Below are positions 47,596 to 58,020 of a stretch of 64,000 nt of DNA, one piece after another (position 1 is the stretch's first letter; each line of letters begins with the position of its first letter). The stretch comes from Thorsellia anophelis DSM 18579. GTDB lineage: Bacteria > Pseudomonadota > Gammaproteobacteria > Enterobacterales > Thorselliaceae. Position numbers and translations under genes: made by a program. The stretch lies in assembly GCF_900111395.1 (NCBI RefSeq), contig NZ_FOHV01000005.1, forward strand, positions 124,001 to 188,000. The letters are read 5' to 3'. The notes beneath the pieces were generated by a model. The model was given only the letters and a program-made list of their open reading frames with translations, made no database searches and had not been told where the DNA came from.

Positions 47596-47607
47596 CGAAA
47601 CGTTTCG
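47596..47607. promoter_or_regulatory. RbsR operator
   Basis: The 12-bp perfect palindrome CGAAACGTTTCG, within an ATCGAAACGTTTCGCT context, lies 16 bases upstream of the rbsD start codon. It matches the E. coli RbsR site and the LacI-family central CG pattern. Confidence 0.85.
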
Positions 47608-47664
47608 CTATAGAAGTGTAGAATGAAGCAAAAAGTAGCAAGAAACAACTTTTTTTTGAAATTT

Positions 47665-47680
47665 TGTGAGTGCAGTCATA
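47665..47680. promoter_or_regulatory. CRP-like site of rbs operon
   Basis: TGTGA-N6-TCATA, nine of ten core positions, 85 bases upstream of rbsD and about 58 bases upstream of the operator. Suits catabolite control of ribose use. Confidence 0.55.
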
Positions 47681-48166
47681 TTTTACAGTTAACAATATTA
47701 GAAAATTTAAAGAGATTTCAACCTATAAAATATTTATGATTAAAGTCAATGCTATCTCAGCCGTAGGAATAAAACAAATAGACGTTAAGTTACTTAATTT
47801 AGAAAAGTATAATCGAAGAATAACACTTACCGAGAAAGGCTATTAATACCTGTAATTATGCTATTATATGAAGATATGGGTAAAATGCAGAACAATTACA
47901 TATAAGAACAGTTCTAAAATTAATTGATAGGGTAACTTTAGGAACCAACAAATTTATCTAATTTAATTAGAATAGCAAAAATCGCATATTCTTAACAATC
48001 AAAAACTTTGACAATATATATTTAAAAGTAACTACCTCAAGATATTTTATGGGTAAGATAAGATTATAAAATAGATACGCAAATTAACTTAAAAACTGTC
48101 AACTCAATACATTAACAACTTTAGTAAAGTTTAAAAAGCATATTCAAGTAAATATAAGAGGATAAG
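47681..48166. other. AT-rich intergenic region before phosphomannomutase gene
   Basis: 486 bases with no gene. A TTGACA at 48008-48013 lacks a good -10 at normal spacing. A small palindrome AGAACAGTTCT lies at 47905-47915. AGAGGA just before 48167 is the ribosome site of the next gene. Confidence 0.4.
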
Positions 48167-49534
48167 ATGGACAAACTTAGCTGCTTCAAGTCATATGACA
48201 TTCGTGGAAAAATAGGAATTGAGCTTGATGAACTTTTGATAGAAAAAATTGGCTTTGCCTTTGCCACTCAATTTAGAACTAAAAATGTTGTAGTCGGAGG
48301 AGATGCTCGTGCAACTAGTGAACTATTTAAAAAGGCTCTTATTAGAGGTTTAAACAAAGCAGGGTCACATGCAATTGATTTAGGTATGACAGGTACAGAG
48401 GAAATCTACTTTGCCACCCGTCATCTTCAAACTGATGGTGGGATTCAAGTCACCGCAAGCCACAACCCAATTAATTACAACGGATTGAAAATTGTATTAA
48501 AAAATTCACATCCATTAAGCAACGATAATGGCCTGCTAGATATCAAAGCTATGATCTCATCAATCGAGCTCCCAACATCATATGAACCCTCTATTACACA
48601 ATCCACAAATAAAAAAGACTATATTACGCATATTTTATCATATTTAGACCTTACTAGTATTAAACCACTTAGAATTGTGGTTAATGCAGGCAATGGTGCA
48701 GCTGGCCCCGTAGTTGATGCTCTAGAAGCTGAGCTCAGTTCGAAGAATATACCTATTGAACTCATTAAAATACATAATGAACCTGATAGCAGTTTCCCTA
48801 ATGGCATACCTAATCCACTTTTAGTTGAAAATAGAGCGCCAACTTCAAAAGCAATTATCGAGCATAAAGCAGATTTTGGTGTAGCGTGGGATGGTGATTT
48901 TGATAGATGTTTTTTATTTGATGAAAATGGACAGTTTATTGAAGGATATTATATCGTAGGTTTACTAGCTCAATACTTCTTATTAAATTCCCAATCAAAA
49001 GAAAAAATCATTCATGACCCAAGGCTCTATTGGAATACAAAAGATATCTGTGAATCTTACCATGGCATTGCTATTGAATCAAAGACTGGGCATGCATTCT
49101 TAAAAGATATTATGAGAAAAGAAAATGCTGTCTACGGTGGGGAGATGAGCGCCCATCACTATTTTCGGGATTTTGGATATTGCGATAGCGGAATGATACC
49201 TTGGCTGTTAGTTGTTGGCTTATTAAGTAAAACGACAGGTTCTTTATCACATCTTGTCGAGGAAAGGATTAACTTATACCCGTCATCTGGAGAAATCAAT
49301 CAAACAGTTAAGAATCCTAAATTAATACTAGAACAGATTGAAGAACATTTCAAAGAAAAAGCAATCAAAATAGATCATACTGATGGATTAAGTATAGAGT
49401 TTGAGGCTTGGAGATTTAACTTACGAGAATCAAATACTGAGCCACTACTAAGATTAAATGTTGAAAGCAGAGGTGATATCCAGTTAATGAAAACAGCTAC
49501 AGATAAATTATTATCCTTAATCAACCTATCTTAA
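48167..49534 (+). CDS. Phosphomannomutase (ManB/CpsG)
   Basis: 455 residues, E. coli CpsG length. FKSYDIRGKIG start, phospho-Ser in TASHNPINYNG, magnesium loop WDGDFDRCF, and C-terminal phosphate loop RESNTEPLLRLN. Interconverts mannose-6-P and mannose-1-P for GDP-mannose. It is isolated here, without manC or polysaccharide genes, and followed by a strong terminator. Related phosphoglucomutase activity is possible, but the sequence is closest to CpsG. Confidence 0.88.
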   Translation: MDKLSCFKSYDIRGKIGIELDELLIEKIGFAFATQFRTKNVVVGGDARATSELFKKALIRGLNKAGSHAIDLGMTGTEEIYFATRHLQTDGGIQVTASHNPINYNGLKIVLKNSHPLSNDNGLLDIKAMISSIELPTSYEPSITQSTNKKDYITHILSYLDLTSIKPLRIVVNAGNGAAGPVVDALEAELSSKNIPIELIKIHNEPDSSFPNGIPNPLLVENRAPTSKAIIEHKADFGVAWDGDFDRCFLFDENGQFIEGYYIVGLLAQYFLLNSQSKEKIIHDPRLYWNTKDICESYHGIAIESKTGHAFLKDIMRKENAVYGGEMSAHHYFRDFGYCDSGMIPWLLVVGLLSKTTGSLSHLVEERINLYPSSGEINQTVKNPKLILEQIEEHFKEKAIKIDHTDGLSIEFEAWRFNLRESNTEPLLRLNVESRGDIQLMKTATDKLLSLINLS

Positions 49535-49541
49535 ATCCCTT

Positions 49542-49582
49542 AAATTCAGGCAACCAAAAACACTGGTTGCCTGAATTTATTT
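49542..49582 (+). terminator. Rho-independent terminator of phosphomannomutase gene
   Basis: A 15-bp perfect stem (49542-49556 with 49564-49578), 7-base loop, followed by ATTTTTAT. The rest of the 49535-49858 gap holds nothing recognisable. Confidence 0.9.
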
Positions 49583-49858
49583 TTATAGGTACCGCACAAG
49601 GCACATATAGTATAGGATTAACTTCTCTCTGGCTTAGGAATTAAAAATAAAATCAAAGTGAATAATTGGATTAAGTGACTTTCCAAGTTCAACATTAAAA
49701 ACTTTAAAATCAATAATAGCGCTTTACTCTAGAATGTAATTTTAAAAATATCATATAACGATTTATGAAATGGGATTTATTTTATTTTTTGTTGGGTAAG
49801 CTTAAATCTTGATGAAAATAATTATGAAGGGATAATTCTATGAATTTGTTTTAATTAA

Positions 49859-49935
49859 TGGCTCCCCTGGCTGGATTTGAACCAGCGACCTGCGGATTAA
49901 CAGTCCGTCGCTCTAACCAACTGAGCTACAGAGGA
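49859..49935 (-). tRNA. tRNA-Asn (GTT)
   Basis: 77 bases including encoded CCA. Acceptor TCCTCTG pairs with CAGGGGA; D-arm AGCTCAGTTGGTTAGAGC; anticodon GTT (49899-49901 on the plus strand as AAC); T-arm CTGGTTCAAATCCAG. Identical to the copy 22 bases upstream. Confidence 0.97.
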
Positions 49936-49957
49936 ACTACAAATGCAATTTTCAGTT

Positions 49958-50034
49958 TGGCTCCCCTGGCTGGATTTGAACCAGCGACCTGCGGATTAAC
50001 AGTCCGTCGCTCTAACCAACTGAGCTACAGAGGA
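49958..50034 (-). tRNA. tRNA-Asn (GTT), second copy
   Basis: 77 bases including CCA, identical in sequence to the neighbouring copy; anticodon at 49998-50000. First of the pair in transcription order, directly behind a strong promoter. Confidence 0.97.
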
Positions 50035-50053
50035 ACTCCCGAAAACGGCGCAA

Positions 50054-50082
50054 ATCATATCGCCATATTCGTGTATTGTCAA
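50054..50082 (-). promoter_or_regulatory. Promoter of the tRNA-Asn pair
   Basis: On the minus strand TTGACA (50082-50077), 17-base spacer and TATGAT (50059-50054), followed by a GC-rich GCGCC segment, typical of stringently controlled stable-RNA promoters. Confidence 0.85.
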
Positions 50083-50450
50083 AGTTATTTTTTAAAAAAA
50101 CATTCAAGCGTATAACAATTAGTCAAATAAGTCGTTTTTTATACTTACGGCCATATTTATAGAGCAAATTGCGATAATTTGTATCCGTTTTTATCATTCG
50201 AGCTGTTATACTATTTAAGAAATGATTAAAAATGTGCTATTTTTCGCAAATTTGAGTAATATAGTGAAGAAATAGATGACAAATCTTGCTATTCACGCTA
50301 TTTTTCGAGTTTGAGATTGGCGTTTATAAAATGTTACTAAAGAATCTTAAAATCCAGATAACCTAGAAACCAATAATTAGAGACAACAAATATCCAATTG
50401 CTAGGCCCTAGGGCTATTGAATTGATTATTGACTAACTGATAACTTGATT
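50083..50450. other. Intergenic region between tRNA promoter and aroQ
   Basis: AT-rich, divergent. Very AT-rich tracts next to the tRNA -35 box could act as an UP element. No further gene or clear aroQ promoter was identified. Confidence 0.4.
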
Positions 50451-50906
50451 ATGCAAACACACTTCAAAATACTCGTACTTAATGGACCGAACCTAAATAT
50501 GCTTGGTATCCGAGAGCCTGCTAAGTATGGTTCTTTAACATTAAAAGACATTGTTGCTGTTTTAAAATCAAAAGCATCTAGTTTAGGTATCGAGATAGAA
50601 GATTTTCAAAGTAATGCTGAGCATCTTTTAATTGATAAAATTCATCAATGCTATCAATCAGTGGATTACATTATTATTAATCCAGCCGCCTTCACGCATA
50701 CAAGTGTCGCGCTAAGGGATGCAATCTTATCAGTCAACATTCCTTTTGTAGAAGTGCATTTGTCTAACATTCATGCAAGAGAACCTTTTCGACACCACTC
50801 CTATCTATCTGATATTGCTGATGGTGTAATCTGTGGGCTTGGCGCTAAAGGGTATGAATATGCATTAGACTTCGCATTTCATCAGTTAACCCATCTTTCA
50901 CGGTAA
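50451..50906 (+). CDS. aroQ: Type II 3-dehydroquinate dehydratase
   Basis: 151 residues from ATG 50451 (an upstream TTG gives two more). Family motifs: [18 protein letters not shown] with catalytic Tyr, [30 protein letters not shown] and [19 protein letters not shown] with catalytic His. Third step of the shikimate pathway. The ribosome site is weak. It precedes accBC, the common gammaproteobacterial order. Confidence 0.92.
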   Translation: MQTHFKILVLNGPNLNMLGIREPAKYGSLTLKDIVAVLKSKASSLGIEIEDFQSNAEHLLIDKIHQCYQSVDYIIINPAAFTHTSVALRDAILSVNIPFVEVHLSNIHAREPFRHHSYLSDIADGVICGLGAKGYEYALDFAFHQLTHLSR

Positions 50907-51004
50907 CCTACTACACATTTATAATCACAAAAATATTAACCCGTTATGGTCGCTCCTTAAGGGATCAACCAGAATAACATTTTAACAAGAGAGAGTTACA
51001 TTTT

Positions 51005-51475
51005 ATGGATATTTCTAAAATAAAAAAACTAATTGAATTACTTGAAAACTCAGGTGTTTCTGAAATTGAAATTACTGAGGGAGAAGATTCAGTTCGTATT
51101 TCACGTCAAGCTCCTAACCAAATGACAATGATGCCGGCAATGCAGCAGACTTATATCCAACCTGCTCCAGCTCAGCAAAATCTAAATTCAGCCGTTGCAC
51201 CTGCTACAAGCATGGCAGCTGAAGCTCCTGCTGCTATCTCGGGTCATACTGTGCGTTCTCCAATGGTAGGAACATTCTACCGTTCACCTAGTCCTGAATC
51301 TAAGTCTTTTGTAGAAGTCGGACAGAAAGTTAATGTAGGTGATACAATCTGTATCGTTGAAGCTATGAAAATGATGAATCAAATTGAAGCTGATAAAGCG
51401 GGTACAGTAACAGCAATATTAGTTGAAAATGGCCAAGCTGTTGAATTTGACCAACCCATGATTGTGATTGAATAA
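51005..51475 (+). CDS. accB: Biotin carboxyl carrier protein of acetyl-CoA carboxylase
   Basis: 156 residues. N-terminal dimer region [14 protein letters not shown], a Pro/Ala/Gln linker about residues 36-77, and a C-terminal biotinyl domain with VEAMKMMN where Lys122 is biotinylated. GAGAGA upstream. Followed by accC after 31 bases. Confidence 0.95.
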   Translation: MDISKIKKLIELLENSGVSEIEITEGEDSVRISRQAPNQMTMMPAMQQTYIQPAPAQQNLNSAVAPATSMAAEAPAAISGHTVRSPMVGTFYRSPSPESKSFVEVGQKVNVGDTICIVEAMKMMNQIEADKAGTVTAILVENGQAVEFDQPMIVIE

Positions 51476-51506
51476 ACCCTACTGTTATACATGAAATGAG
51501 GTTTGT

Positions 51507-52853
51507 ATGTTAAATAAAGTACTTATCGCAAACCGTGGTGAAATTGCACTGCGTATTTTGCGAGCATGTAAAGAGCTAGGCATTAAAACAGTTGCGGTTC
51601 ATTCTACTGCTGATCGTGATTTGAAACATGTTTTACTTGCTGATGAGACGCTCTGTATTGGGCCTGCTCAATCTACAAAAAGCTATTTGAATATCCCTGC
51701 AATTATTTCTGCAGCTGAAGTAACTGGTGCTAACGCTATTCATCCAGGTTACGGTTTTTTAGCCGAAAATGCTGACTTTGCTGAACAAGTAGAACACTCT
51801 GGTTTTATTTTTATTGGTCCTAAAGCAGAAACTATTAGGTTGATGGGTGATAAAGTCTCTGCAATTAGTGCAATGAAAAAAGCAGGTGTGCCTTGTGTTC
51901 CAGGATCAGATGGTCCTCTTGGTGACGATATGGATCATAACCGAAAATTAGCTCGTCAAATTGGTTACCCTATTATTGTGAAAGCATCTGGTGGTGGCGG
52001 TGGTCGTGGTATGCGAGTAGTTCGCTCTGAAGAAGAGCTTGAAGAATCCATTAACATGACAAAAGCCGAAGCTAAAGCAGCTTTTAATAATGATATGGTC
52101 TATATGGAAAAATTCCTAGAAAACCCACGTCATGTTGAAATACAAATTATTGCAGATGGTCAAGGTAATGCGGTTTATTTAGGTGAGAGAGATTGCTCAA
52201 TGCAACGTCGTCACCAAAAAGTAGTTGAAGAAGCACCAGCTCCTGGAATTACTGATGAAGACCGTAAACGAATTGGTGAACGCTGTACAAATGCCTGTAT
52301 TGAAATTGGGTATCGTGGTGCGGGTACATTCGAATTTTTATTTGAAAATGGCGAATTTTATTTCATTGAAATGAATACACGTATTCAAGTTGAGCACCCT
52401 GTTACAGAAATGATTACAGGGGTTGATCTTATTAAAGAACAACTTCGTATCGCAGCAGGCCTTCCTCTTTCGATCTCGCAAAAAGATATCAAAATTCATG
52501 GACATGCAATTGAATGCCGTATCAATGCTGAAGATCCTGAAACTTTTTTACCAAGCCCAGGAAAAATCACCCGTTTCCATGCGCCTGGTGGAATGGGAAT
52601 TCGCTGGGAATCGCATATTTACGCAGGTTATAGTGTTCCACCGTATTACGATTCAATGGTGGGGAAACTCATCACTTTTGGGGACACTCGTGAAGTTGCT
52701 ATTGCTAGAATGCGTAATGCACTCAATGAACTTATTGTTGATGGTATTAAAACAAATATTCCTTTACAGCAAAAAATCATGGCAGATGAGAATTTCCAAG
52801 CAGGTGGAACTAATATTCACTATCTTGAGAAAAAGCTCGGTATGAGTGAATAA
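51507..52853 (+). CDS. accC: Biotin carboxylase subunit of acetyl-CoA carboxylase
   Basis: 448 residues. ATP-grasp: [14 protein letters not shown] start, [10 protein letters not shown], Gly-rich [48 protein letters not shown]. Carboxylates the biotin of AccB with ATP and bicarbonate in the first step of fatty acid synthesis. GAGG before ATG; operon with accB. Confidence 0.96.
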   Translation: MLNKVLIANRGEIALRILRACKELGIKTVAVHSTADRDLKHVLLADETLCIGPAQSTKSYLNIPAIISAAEVTGANAIHPGYGFLAENADFAEQVEHSGFIFIGPKAETIRLMGDKVSAISAMKKAGVPCVPGSDGPLGDDMDHNRKLARQIGYPIIVKASGGGGGRGMRVVRSEEELEESINMTKAEAKAAFNNDMVYMEKFLENPRHVEIQIIADGQGNAVYLGERDCSMQRRHQKVVEEAPAPGITDEDRKRIGERCTNACIEIGYRGAGTFEFLFENGEFYFIEMNTRIQVEHPVTEMITGVDLIKEQLRIAAGLPLSISQKDIKIHGHAIECRINAEDPETFLPSPGKITRFHAPGGMGIRWESHIYAGYSVPPYYDSMVGKLITFGDTREVAIARMRNALNELIVDGIKTNIPLQQKIMADENFQAGGTNIHYLEKKLGMSE

Positions 52854-52932
52854 CTACTTATGAATATTAAGATATTCAACTAGTGTCAGCTATTGGGTTA
52901 TCTTAATATTTGAGTATATGTCTATAATATTT

Positions 52933-52963
52933 GCCCTCAAAACATTTATGAGGGCTTTTTTTT
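52933..52963 (+). terminator. Rho-independent terminator of accBC
   Basis: A 7-bp GC-rich stem (52933-52939, 52949-52955) with a 9-base loop, followed by eight T. It ends only 12 bases before the prmA start codon. Confidence 0.9.
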
Positions 52964-52975
52964 GAGTGTAAAACG

Positions 52976-53860
52976 ATGGCCTGGATACAAATTAAAATAC
53001 CCGCTTTAGATAAACATGCTGAGCGCTTAAGTGAAGCCTTAATTGGATTTGGTGCTGTCTCAGTCACTTTCCAAGATACACATGACAATCCAGTTTATGA
53101 GCCTTTACCTGGCGAAACTTTACTTTGGCATGATACAGATATCATTGGATTATTTGATGCTGAGCATGATATGCAAAAATTGATAAAACAACTTCAGCAC
53201 ATGTCTATTTTAGGTAAAGATTTTGAATACAAAATAGAACAAATAGAGGATAAAGATTGGGAACGAGCTTGGATGGATAATTTCCACCCAATGCAGTTTG
53301 GACAACGTCTTTGGATATGCCCTAGCTGGCGTGAGGTTCCTGATCCAAAAGCAGTTAATGTCCTCCTTGACCCAGGCCTTGCATTTGGAACAGGGACGCA
53401 TCCAACAACTTCATTATGTTTACAGTGGCTTGATGGTCAAGATCTAACAGGTAAGACTGTAATCGATTTTGGTTGTGGCTCAGGTATCTTAGCAATTGCG
53501 GCACTTAAATTAGGGGCTAAATCTGCAATAGGTATTGATATTGATCCACAGGCCATTACTGCAAGTCTTGAAAATGCAAATCGCAACCATGTCGCGAATA
53601 AATTAACTCTTTACCTAGCAAAAGATGCGCCTAATAACCTCAAGGCCGATTTTATTCTTGCCAATATACTCGCAGGCCCTTTAAAAGAACTTGCACCGAA
53701 TATTAAAGCACTTGTAGGTAGCAATGGTTCGATTTGCCTCTCAGGTATATTAGCAAGTCAAGCAGAATCAGTAGCTTCAGCTTATGCAGATGAAATCATA
53801 CTTGACCCTATTATTGAAAAAGAAGAATGGTGCAGGATAACTGGCCAAGCAAGAGTTTGA
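52976..53860 (+). CDS. prmA: Ribosomal protein L11 methyltransferase
   Basis: 294 residues. N-terminal L11-binding part ([21 protein letters not shown]), then the SAM-binding methyltransferase core: [42 protein letters not shown] and [10 protein letters not shown]. Weak ribosome site; it begins directly after the accBC terminator, so read-through or a promoter inside accC would be needed. Confidence 0.95.
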   Translation: MAWIQIKIPALDKHAERLSEALIGFGAVSVTFQDTHDNPVYEPLPGETLLWHDTDIIGLFDAEHDMQKLIKQLQHMSILGKDFEYKIEQIEDKDWERAWMDNFHPMQFGQRLWICPSWREVPDPKAVNVLLDPGLAFGTGTHPTTSLCLQWLDGQDLTGKTVIDFGCGSGILAIAALKLGAKSAIGIDIDPQAITASLENANRNHVANKLTLYLAKDAPNNLKADFILANILAGPLKELAPNIKALVGSNGSICLSGILASQAESVASAYADEIILDPIIEKEEWCRITGQARV

Positions 53861-54032
53861 CCTCTATCTTTTAGTTGAACGTCCAATTAGGAAGGGGATA
53901 TTTAAATAAGTTATCAACGTCTGTTGAACTCGCTAATGTTTTGCGTGCACTGGTAACAAGCCTACATACTCAAATGTTAAAAGTCTATGTAAAGAGTCAA
54001 TATATTCCAAATTAAAACGCTATCGCCCCTTA

Positions 54033-54064
54033 ATCCTTACATCCCCATGTTATTAAGTAAGGAT
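54033..54064. other. Stem-loop between convergent prmA and exporter genes
   Basis: An 8-bp inverted repeat (54033-54040, 54057-54064) with a 16-base loop; an outer CGCC/GGCG pair may extend it after mismatches. Weak terminator candidate. Confidence 0.35.
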
Positions 54065-54083
54065 GCAAGGCGCAACCAAACAT

Positions 54084-55343
54084 TTATGCTGTCTGCTTCA
54101 CGTTAGAAGAACCGTGTTTGATTAGACATAAACAAACTAGTGCGATTAACGAAAAAACACCAGCTGCATAAAAAATCCCCATATATCCCCAGAATTGTAC
54201 AATGACAGCGAAAGCAGCACCACTTAACAAAGATCCTAATCGGCCTGCATTCATAAATAAAGTGGTTGCACTACCTGCTTGATTTGGCATTAATTCCTGA
54301 AAATAAATAATGCCAATACTTGCAAGTAATCCAATAAATATAGCATTAAATAGCTGTGAAGCAATTAAATGCCAAGGCTCAGTCGCTAATATAATCAAAG
54401 CATAAAAAATAACAGCACAAACTGCACAACCTATTAAAATAGTTCTTTTAGACATTTTATTAGAAATGAGTCCAACTAATATAATAAATGGAATCTCAAC
54501 CCCTGCAACGAACCCCATCATAATACCGGGTAAATTTTCTGATAACGCTAGCGTTTCTATAACATAGAGTGGTATGGTAATCAGATACATACCGTTAGCT
54601 GACGAAAGTAAAGTACACGCAGTCATCAATAGCAATATGGTGAGATTCATGTCAACCTTTTCTGAAGCCTCTGGCTTTTTCTTAACATGAACAACTGGGC
54701 TATTAGGTAAATATAGATATATCAATACTAGAGGAATTAAAATACCTATTGCAGATACCAAATAAAGAGAGGTAAAGCTATAGTTATAGATCATAAAAAA
54801 AGCGACAGGAGGTCCTAGTACCCATGCTAGCGAAATACCCGCTCTCATAGTTGAGGTGAATAAATCAGACGATTTACCTCTTTTGACTGTAAACTCTCTT
54901 GCCATAGCAAATAATTGAGCATGGACCGTTCCTCCAATACTCGCTAAAACAATCCCTAAAATTAACAATGTCCAATATTCACGACTAAAAGCAAATAAAA
55001 TGCATTGTAAAAACGCAAATATACATCCAAGGATAATAATTCTCTTTCTGTCTCCAGCTTTATCGGAAACTGTACCTATAAACTGGGCAATAATGATACC
55101 AAAAAAGGCATTTAAAAAGAAAAATGCACCAATCCAAAACTCAGAAACAGACTCCGCCTCTCCAATAAAAAAAGGGTTAACTTTAGGCAAAGAAACATGA
55201 TCTTTTAGAAATACACTCATAACCGGAAATTGAAGTGCACCAGTCACACCTATTAAAAATGTCGCAAGCAAAAACGTTGAAATTGTACTGGTTTCAGAAC
55301 TATGAAAAGTAGACTTACTTTTTTGAATCTCATCTTGTTCCAT
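54084..55343 (-). CDS. MFS sugar efflux transporter, SetA/SetB-like
   Basis: 419 residues from ATG 55343 (GAGG at good spacing; an upstream GTG touching the yejM stop is less likely). Twelve membrane segments. Motif A-like GTVSDKAGDRKRII after segment 2 and a central charged loop (HVKKKPEASEKVD). The SLxKDHVSL-like N-terminal loop and SDLFTSTMRAGISLAWVLGPP resemble SetA/B/C sugar exporters. It follows yejM immediately, so the two are probably co-transcribed. Confidence 0.75.
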   Translation of the reverse strand: MEQDEIQKSKSTFHSSETSTISTFLLATFLIGVTGALQFPVMSVFLKDHVSLPKVNPFFIGEAESVSEFWIGAFFFLNAFFGIIIAQFIGTVSDKAGDRKRIIILGCIFAFLQCILFAFSREYWTLLILGIVLASIGGTVHAQLFAMAREFTVKRGKSSDLFTSTMRAGISLAWVLGPPVAFFMIYNYSFTSLYLVSAIGILIPLVLIYLYLPNSPVVHVKKKPEASEKVDMNLTILLLMTACTLLSSANGMYLITIPLYVIETLALSENLPGIMMGFVAGVEIPFIILVGLISNKMSKRTILIGCAVCAVIFYALIILATEPWHLIASQLFNAIFIGLLASIGIIYFQELMPNQAGSATTLFMNAGRLGSLLSGAAFAVIVQFWGYMGIFYAAGVFSLIALVCLCLIKHGSSNVKQTA

Positions 55344-55367
55344 GCTTTTCCTCAACTTATTAGACAC

Positions 55368-57194
55368 CTAATTTTGCCAAAATCTCTGAATATCAAATAA
55401 AGCTTGAATGATTATTCCAAGCTGCTGCCTTTTAAACTGACTCTGCTCATTATCAACGGCATTGAGGATAACTTCTTCACTTCCTATTGATAATTCAACT
55501 AAGCTTTCTGGACTGCGCCTATCAATAATATCCGCTCTTTTTGGACTAAGAGTGATGCTTGACTCAGACGTATGAATGATAATTTTTTTCTCTATTCCAT
55601 CTACCCACCATGAATTAATCCTATGCGGATAGAAAATGTCTTCACCCTGAGAATAATCGCTTGGTAAATTAGTTACTTTAAGTACTCTTTGTGCTAAGGT
55701 TCTTAAAATATCTTGATTGGTGGTTATTTTATCCACTGGCGCGTCAAGGGCTAATTCAGGCCACTGAATAAATAGCGGGACTTTATTAGGCATAACAGAG
55801 TTGTCATTATGTCCACTTTGCATACTTGTCACGATAATTAATGTATGGCCATTGGCATTTTGTAATGCAGGAATAATTACATCCAGCGCACGTTGCCGAC
55901 TTATTTTATGAGCCTGCTCTAACTTGATAGATATAAACCAAGGCTTTGCAATTTGATTTGGTGTATCTTGCCAGATATTAAGCTGACTTAATACAGTTTG
56001 GGTCAAGGTTTCAGCATTAGGTTGGATAAAATATTCTACTCCCGGTAGTAATTCATTAGGATGATTGGTATCAGACAATAAATAGCGGCTAATACTATAT
56101 TGTCGTTGTTTTAGGGCATCATAAAAAATTGAGGGGATGTTTTGCTGTATTATTGCTTGTTTAAATATTGGTGATATCCCATATTCTAAACTAAATAGTG
56201 GTTGAGTATCACTCATATGTTCGTTAAAAGAAATCGCTGTTTTTGAAAATCGATTCAAATTAGGGTTTAACTCTATCATTTCAGGAGTAAGTTCATCTAA
56301 AACAATTAGAGCAATATTATAATTTGAGCTGTGTTCGGCTAGAGTCAGTTTAGTTAATGGATAAGTAACCGATCTGACGGTTGGATCTCCCTCTTTCGCT
56401 AATCGAGCTTCATAACTATCATGATCTAATAAACCATATTGCTCTAAGAAAGTTCTTGCAGTCATAGGATATGCAAATGGATAGTTGACTTTTTGCATAG
56501 TAATTGGTCGATAAAAACTTGCATCGGCCCAAGCAAAAATAAGGTGAGTTGCCATAAAGGACATCACAAATATGACACTTAACCATTTCACCCAACTTTG
56601 TCTTTGTAAACTCCTTAACTTCAACCAGCTCCAATTAGCAAAGAGTAATTGCACTAAAAAAATAATTGGCATAAAGGCAAAAAAACGTTGCCATTCATGT
56701 GTTGAAACATTGTAGCTTGGTTCTATCATTAACGACCATACTAAAGGATTGATATGCAAATTAACACTTGAGAAAACTTGCTGATCGACTAGCATTAGAG
56801 TCAGTCCTATCGTTGCAATAGAAACAGCAATGATTCTCAATGTTTTTGCATTTCTTAAGACAAAACTAAGAGGAAATAACAGCACTAAGTAAACAATAAA
56901 AACTAAAAAACTAAAATGTCCCAATAAACTCACGAAAGCATAGAGCCGCCCCCCCAAAGTATTAGGCCAATCCATAATCAATAAATACCTACTTGCCAAC
57001 AAAAAGCATAATAGAATATTAAAGAGTGTAAACCAGTGTCCCCAAGAGATAACCTGATAACGTGCTTCTGCTTTAAGTATCTTTTCTGAATGTGTCCTCT
57101 TAGTATCAAAAAGTGATACTTCAACTGGTTCACCTTGACTGCGTGCTTCTTTTATTGATAATTTTTCCATAGATTCTATATGTGTTTTTTTCAT
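55368..57194 (-). CDS. yejM: YejM/PbgA/LapC inner-membrane regulator of LPS synthesis
   Basis: About 608 residues. After a long hydrophilic N-terminus come five membrane segments beginning QVISWGHWFTLFNILLCFL, then HLHINPLVW-like, WADASFYRPITMQ and YPMTARTFLEQYGLLD segments matching E. coli YejM closely, and a periplasmic sulfatase-like domain without an intact metal site (IALIVLDELTPEM; QGEDIFYPHRINSWW). YejM controls LpxC turnover through LapB. The start is uncertain: ATGs at 57263, 57194 and 57170 all lack Shine-Dalgarno sites. The N-terminal extension is longer than in E. coli. Confidence 0.88.
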   Translation of the reverse strand: MKKTHIESMEKLSIKEARSQGEPVEVSLFDTKRTHSEKILKAEARYQVISWGHWFTLFNILLCFLLASRYLLIMDWPNTLGGRLYAFVSLLGHFSFLVFIVYLVLLFPLSFVLRNAKTLRIIAVSIATIGLTLMLVDQQVFSSVNLHINPLVWSLMIEPSYNVSTHEWQRFFAFMPIIFLVQLLFANWSWLKLRSLQRQSWVKWLSVIFVMSFMATHLIFAWADASFYRPITMQKVNYPFAYPMTARTFLEQYGLLDHDSYEARLAKEGDPTVRSVTYPLTKLTLAEHSSNYNIALIVLDELTPEMIELNPNLNRFSKTAISFNEHMSDTQPLFSLEYGISPIFKQAIIQQNIPSIFYDALKQRQYSISRYLLSDTNHPNELLPGVEYFIQPNAETLTQTVLSQLNIWQDTPNQIAKPWFISIKLEQAHKISRQRALDVIIPALQNANGHTLIIVTSMQSGHNDNSVMPNKVPLFIQWPELALDAPVDKITTNQDILRTLAQRVLKVTNLPSDYSQGEDIFYPHRINSWWVDGIEKKIIIHTSESSITLSPKRADIIDRRSPESLVELSIGSEEVILNAVDNEQSQFKRQQLGIIIQALFDIQRFWQN

Positions 57195-57400
57195 ACGATT
57201 AATAATCGAGATCTTAGAGTTGAGTCTATTGCAACTCTCTTGTATGCATAAAGGCAAAATCATGTTAGGCAGCAAAACTGATTTACTATCCTACCTGACA
57301 TTTGACCAAGAAAAGACATTATACAGATTTACATGACTAAATATTGTTTGCACAGTATAATCATTCACAACCCGAATTGTGAATTTTTAAAGGAATAATT

Positions 57401-57934
57401 ATGATATTAAAACGTATTGCCTATAGTTTAGTCGCATTTTTAGCATTTATAAGCTTCTTATGGTTAGATTTTTACTTGCCCCAAAGAGAATTAGCCTTGA
57501 TTGTCGGGACCGAAGTCAAACGAGTTGATAGTGATGGGCTTGTCACAAGCCGTAATCCTGCTGATGGACAAGTTAGAGATGTGTATTACATTAGTACAAA
57601 CCGAAACTGGGATGACCCCACTGGCCCGATTAAAGAGCGTGTATTTCGTAATGAAGACACTGGACTTTGGTTCCCATTTTACTTCAAATTTAATTCTGCT
57701 GATGTGCAGGCAAGAGCAAAAGCTTTTGAACAAAATAAAGAGTTAGTGGTCATCACATCATATGGCTGGCGTCTGAATATGTTCAGTATGTTCCCTAACA
57801 TCGTCACAATTAACCAAGCGACACCTGAAACTAGTACCTATTCCATTCGTCGTTATATTGGTGTTGGTTTGTGGGCAGCTTTTTTCGTTACAGTGACTGT
57901 CTGGATGCGTAGACGATTTAATAAAAACACTTAA
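57401..57934 (+). CDS. DUF1523 family membrane protein
   Basis: 177 residues: N-terminal membrane segment (about 5-24), a soluble part with VGTEVKRVD, RDVYYIST, RVFRNEDTGLWFPFYFKFNSADVQA and SYGWRLNMFSMFPN, and a C-terminal membrane segment before an Arg-rich end. Matches the DUF1523 pattern; function unknown. AAGGAAT before ATG. It precedes the DUF2339 gene by 86 bases and may share its transcript. Confidence 0.75.
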   Translation: MILKRIAYSLVAFLAFISFLWLDFYLPQRELALIVGTEVKRVDSDGLVTSRNPADGQVRDVYYISTNRNWDDPTGPIKERVFRNEDTGLWFPFYFKFNSADVQARAKAFEQNKELVVITSYGWRLNMFSMFPNIVTINQATPETSTYSIRRYIGVGLWAAFFVTVTVWMRRRFNKNT

Positions 57935-58020
57935 TGACCGATTGAATTTTGAACATGGATGTTCCTATATTTAATCAGGAAAAAATTATCTCAAGATAAA
58001 TTGATTCACAAGGGGCATCT

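Noticed and set aside
49859-50034. Direct repeat of about 80 bases as a CRISPR unit or attachment site
   Set aside because: Both units fold as complete tRNA-Asn genes with CCA. No integrase or foreign gene lies next to them, and only two units exist.
49858-50115. Plus-strand frame with a perfect internal protein repeat
   Set aside because: The repeat is the two antisense tRNA-Asn genes; the reading frame is an artefact of their sequence.
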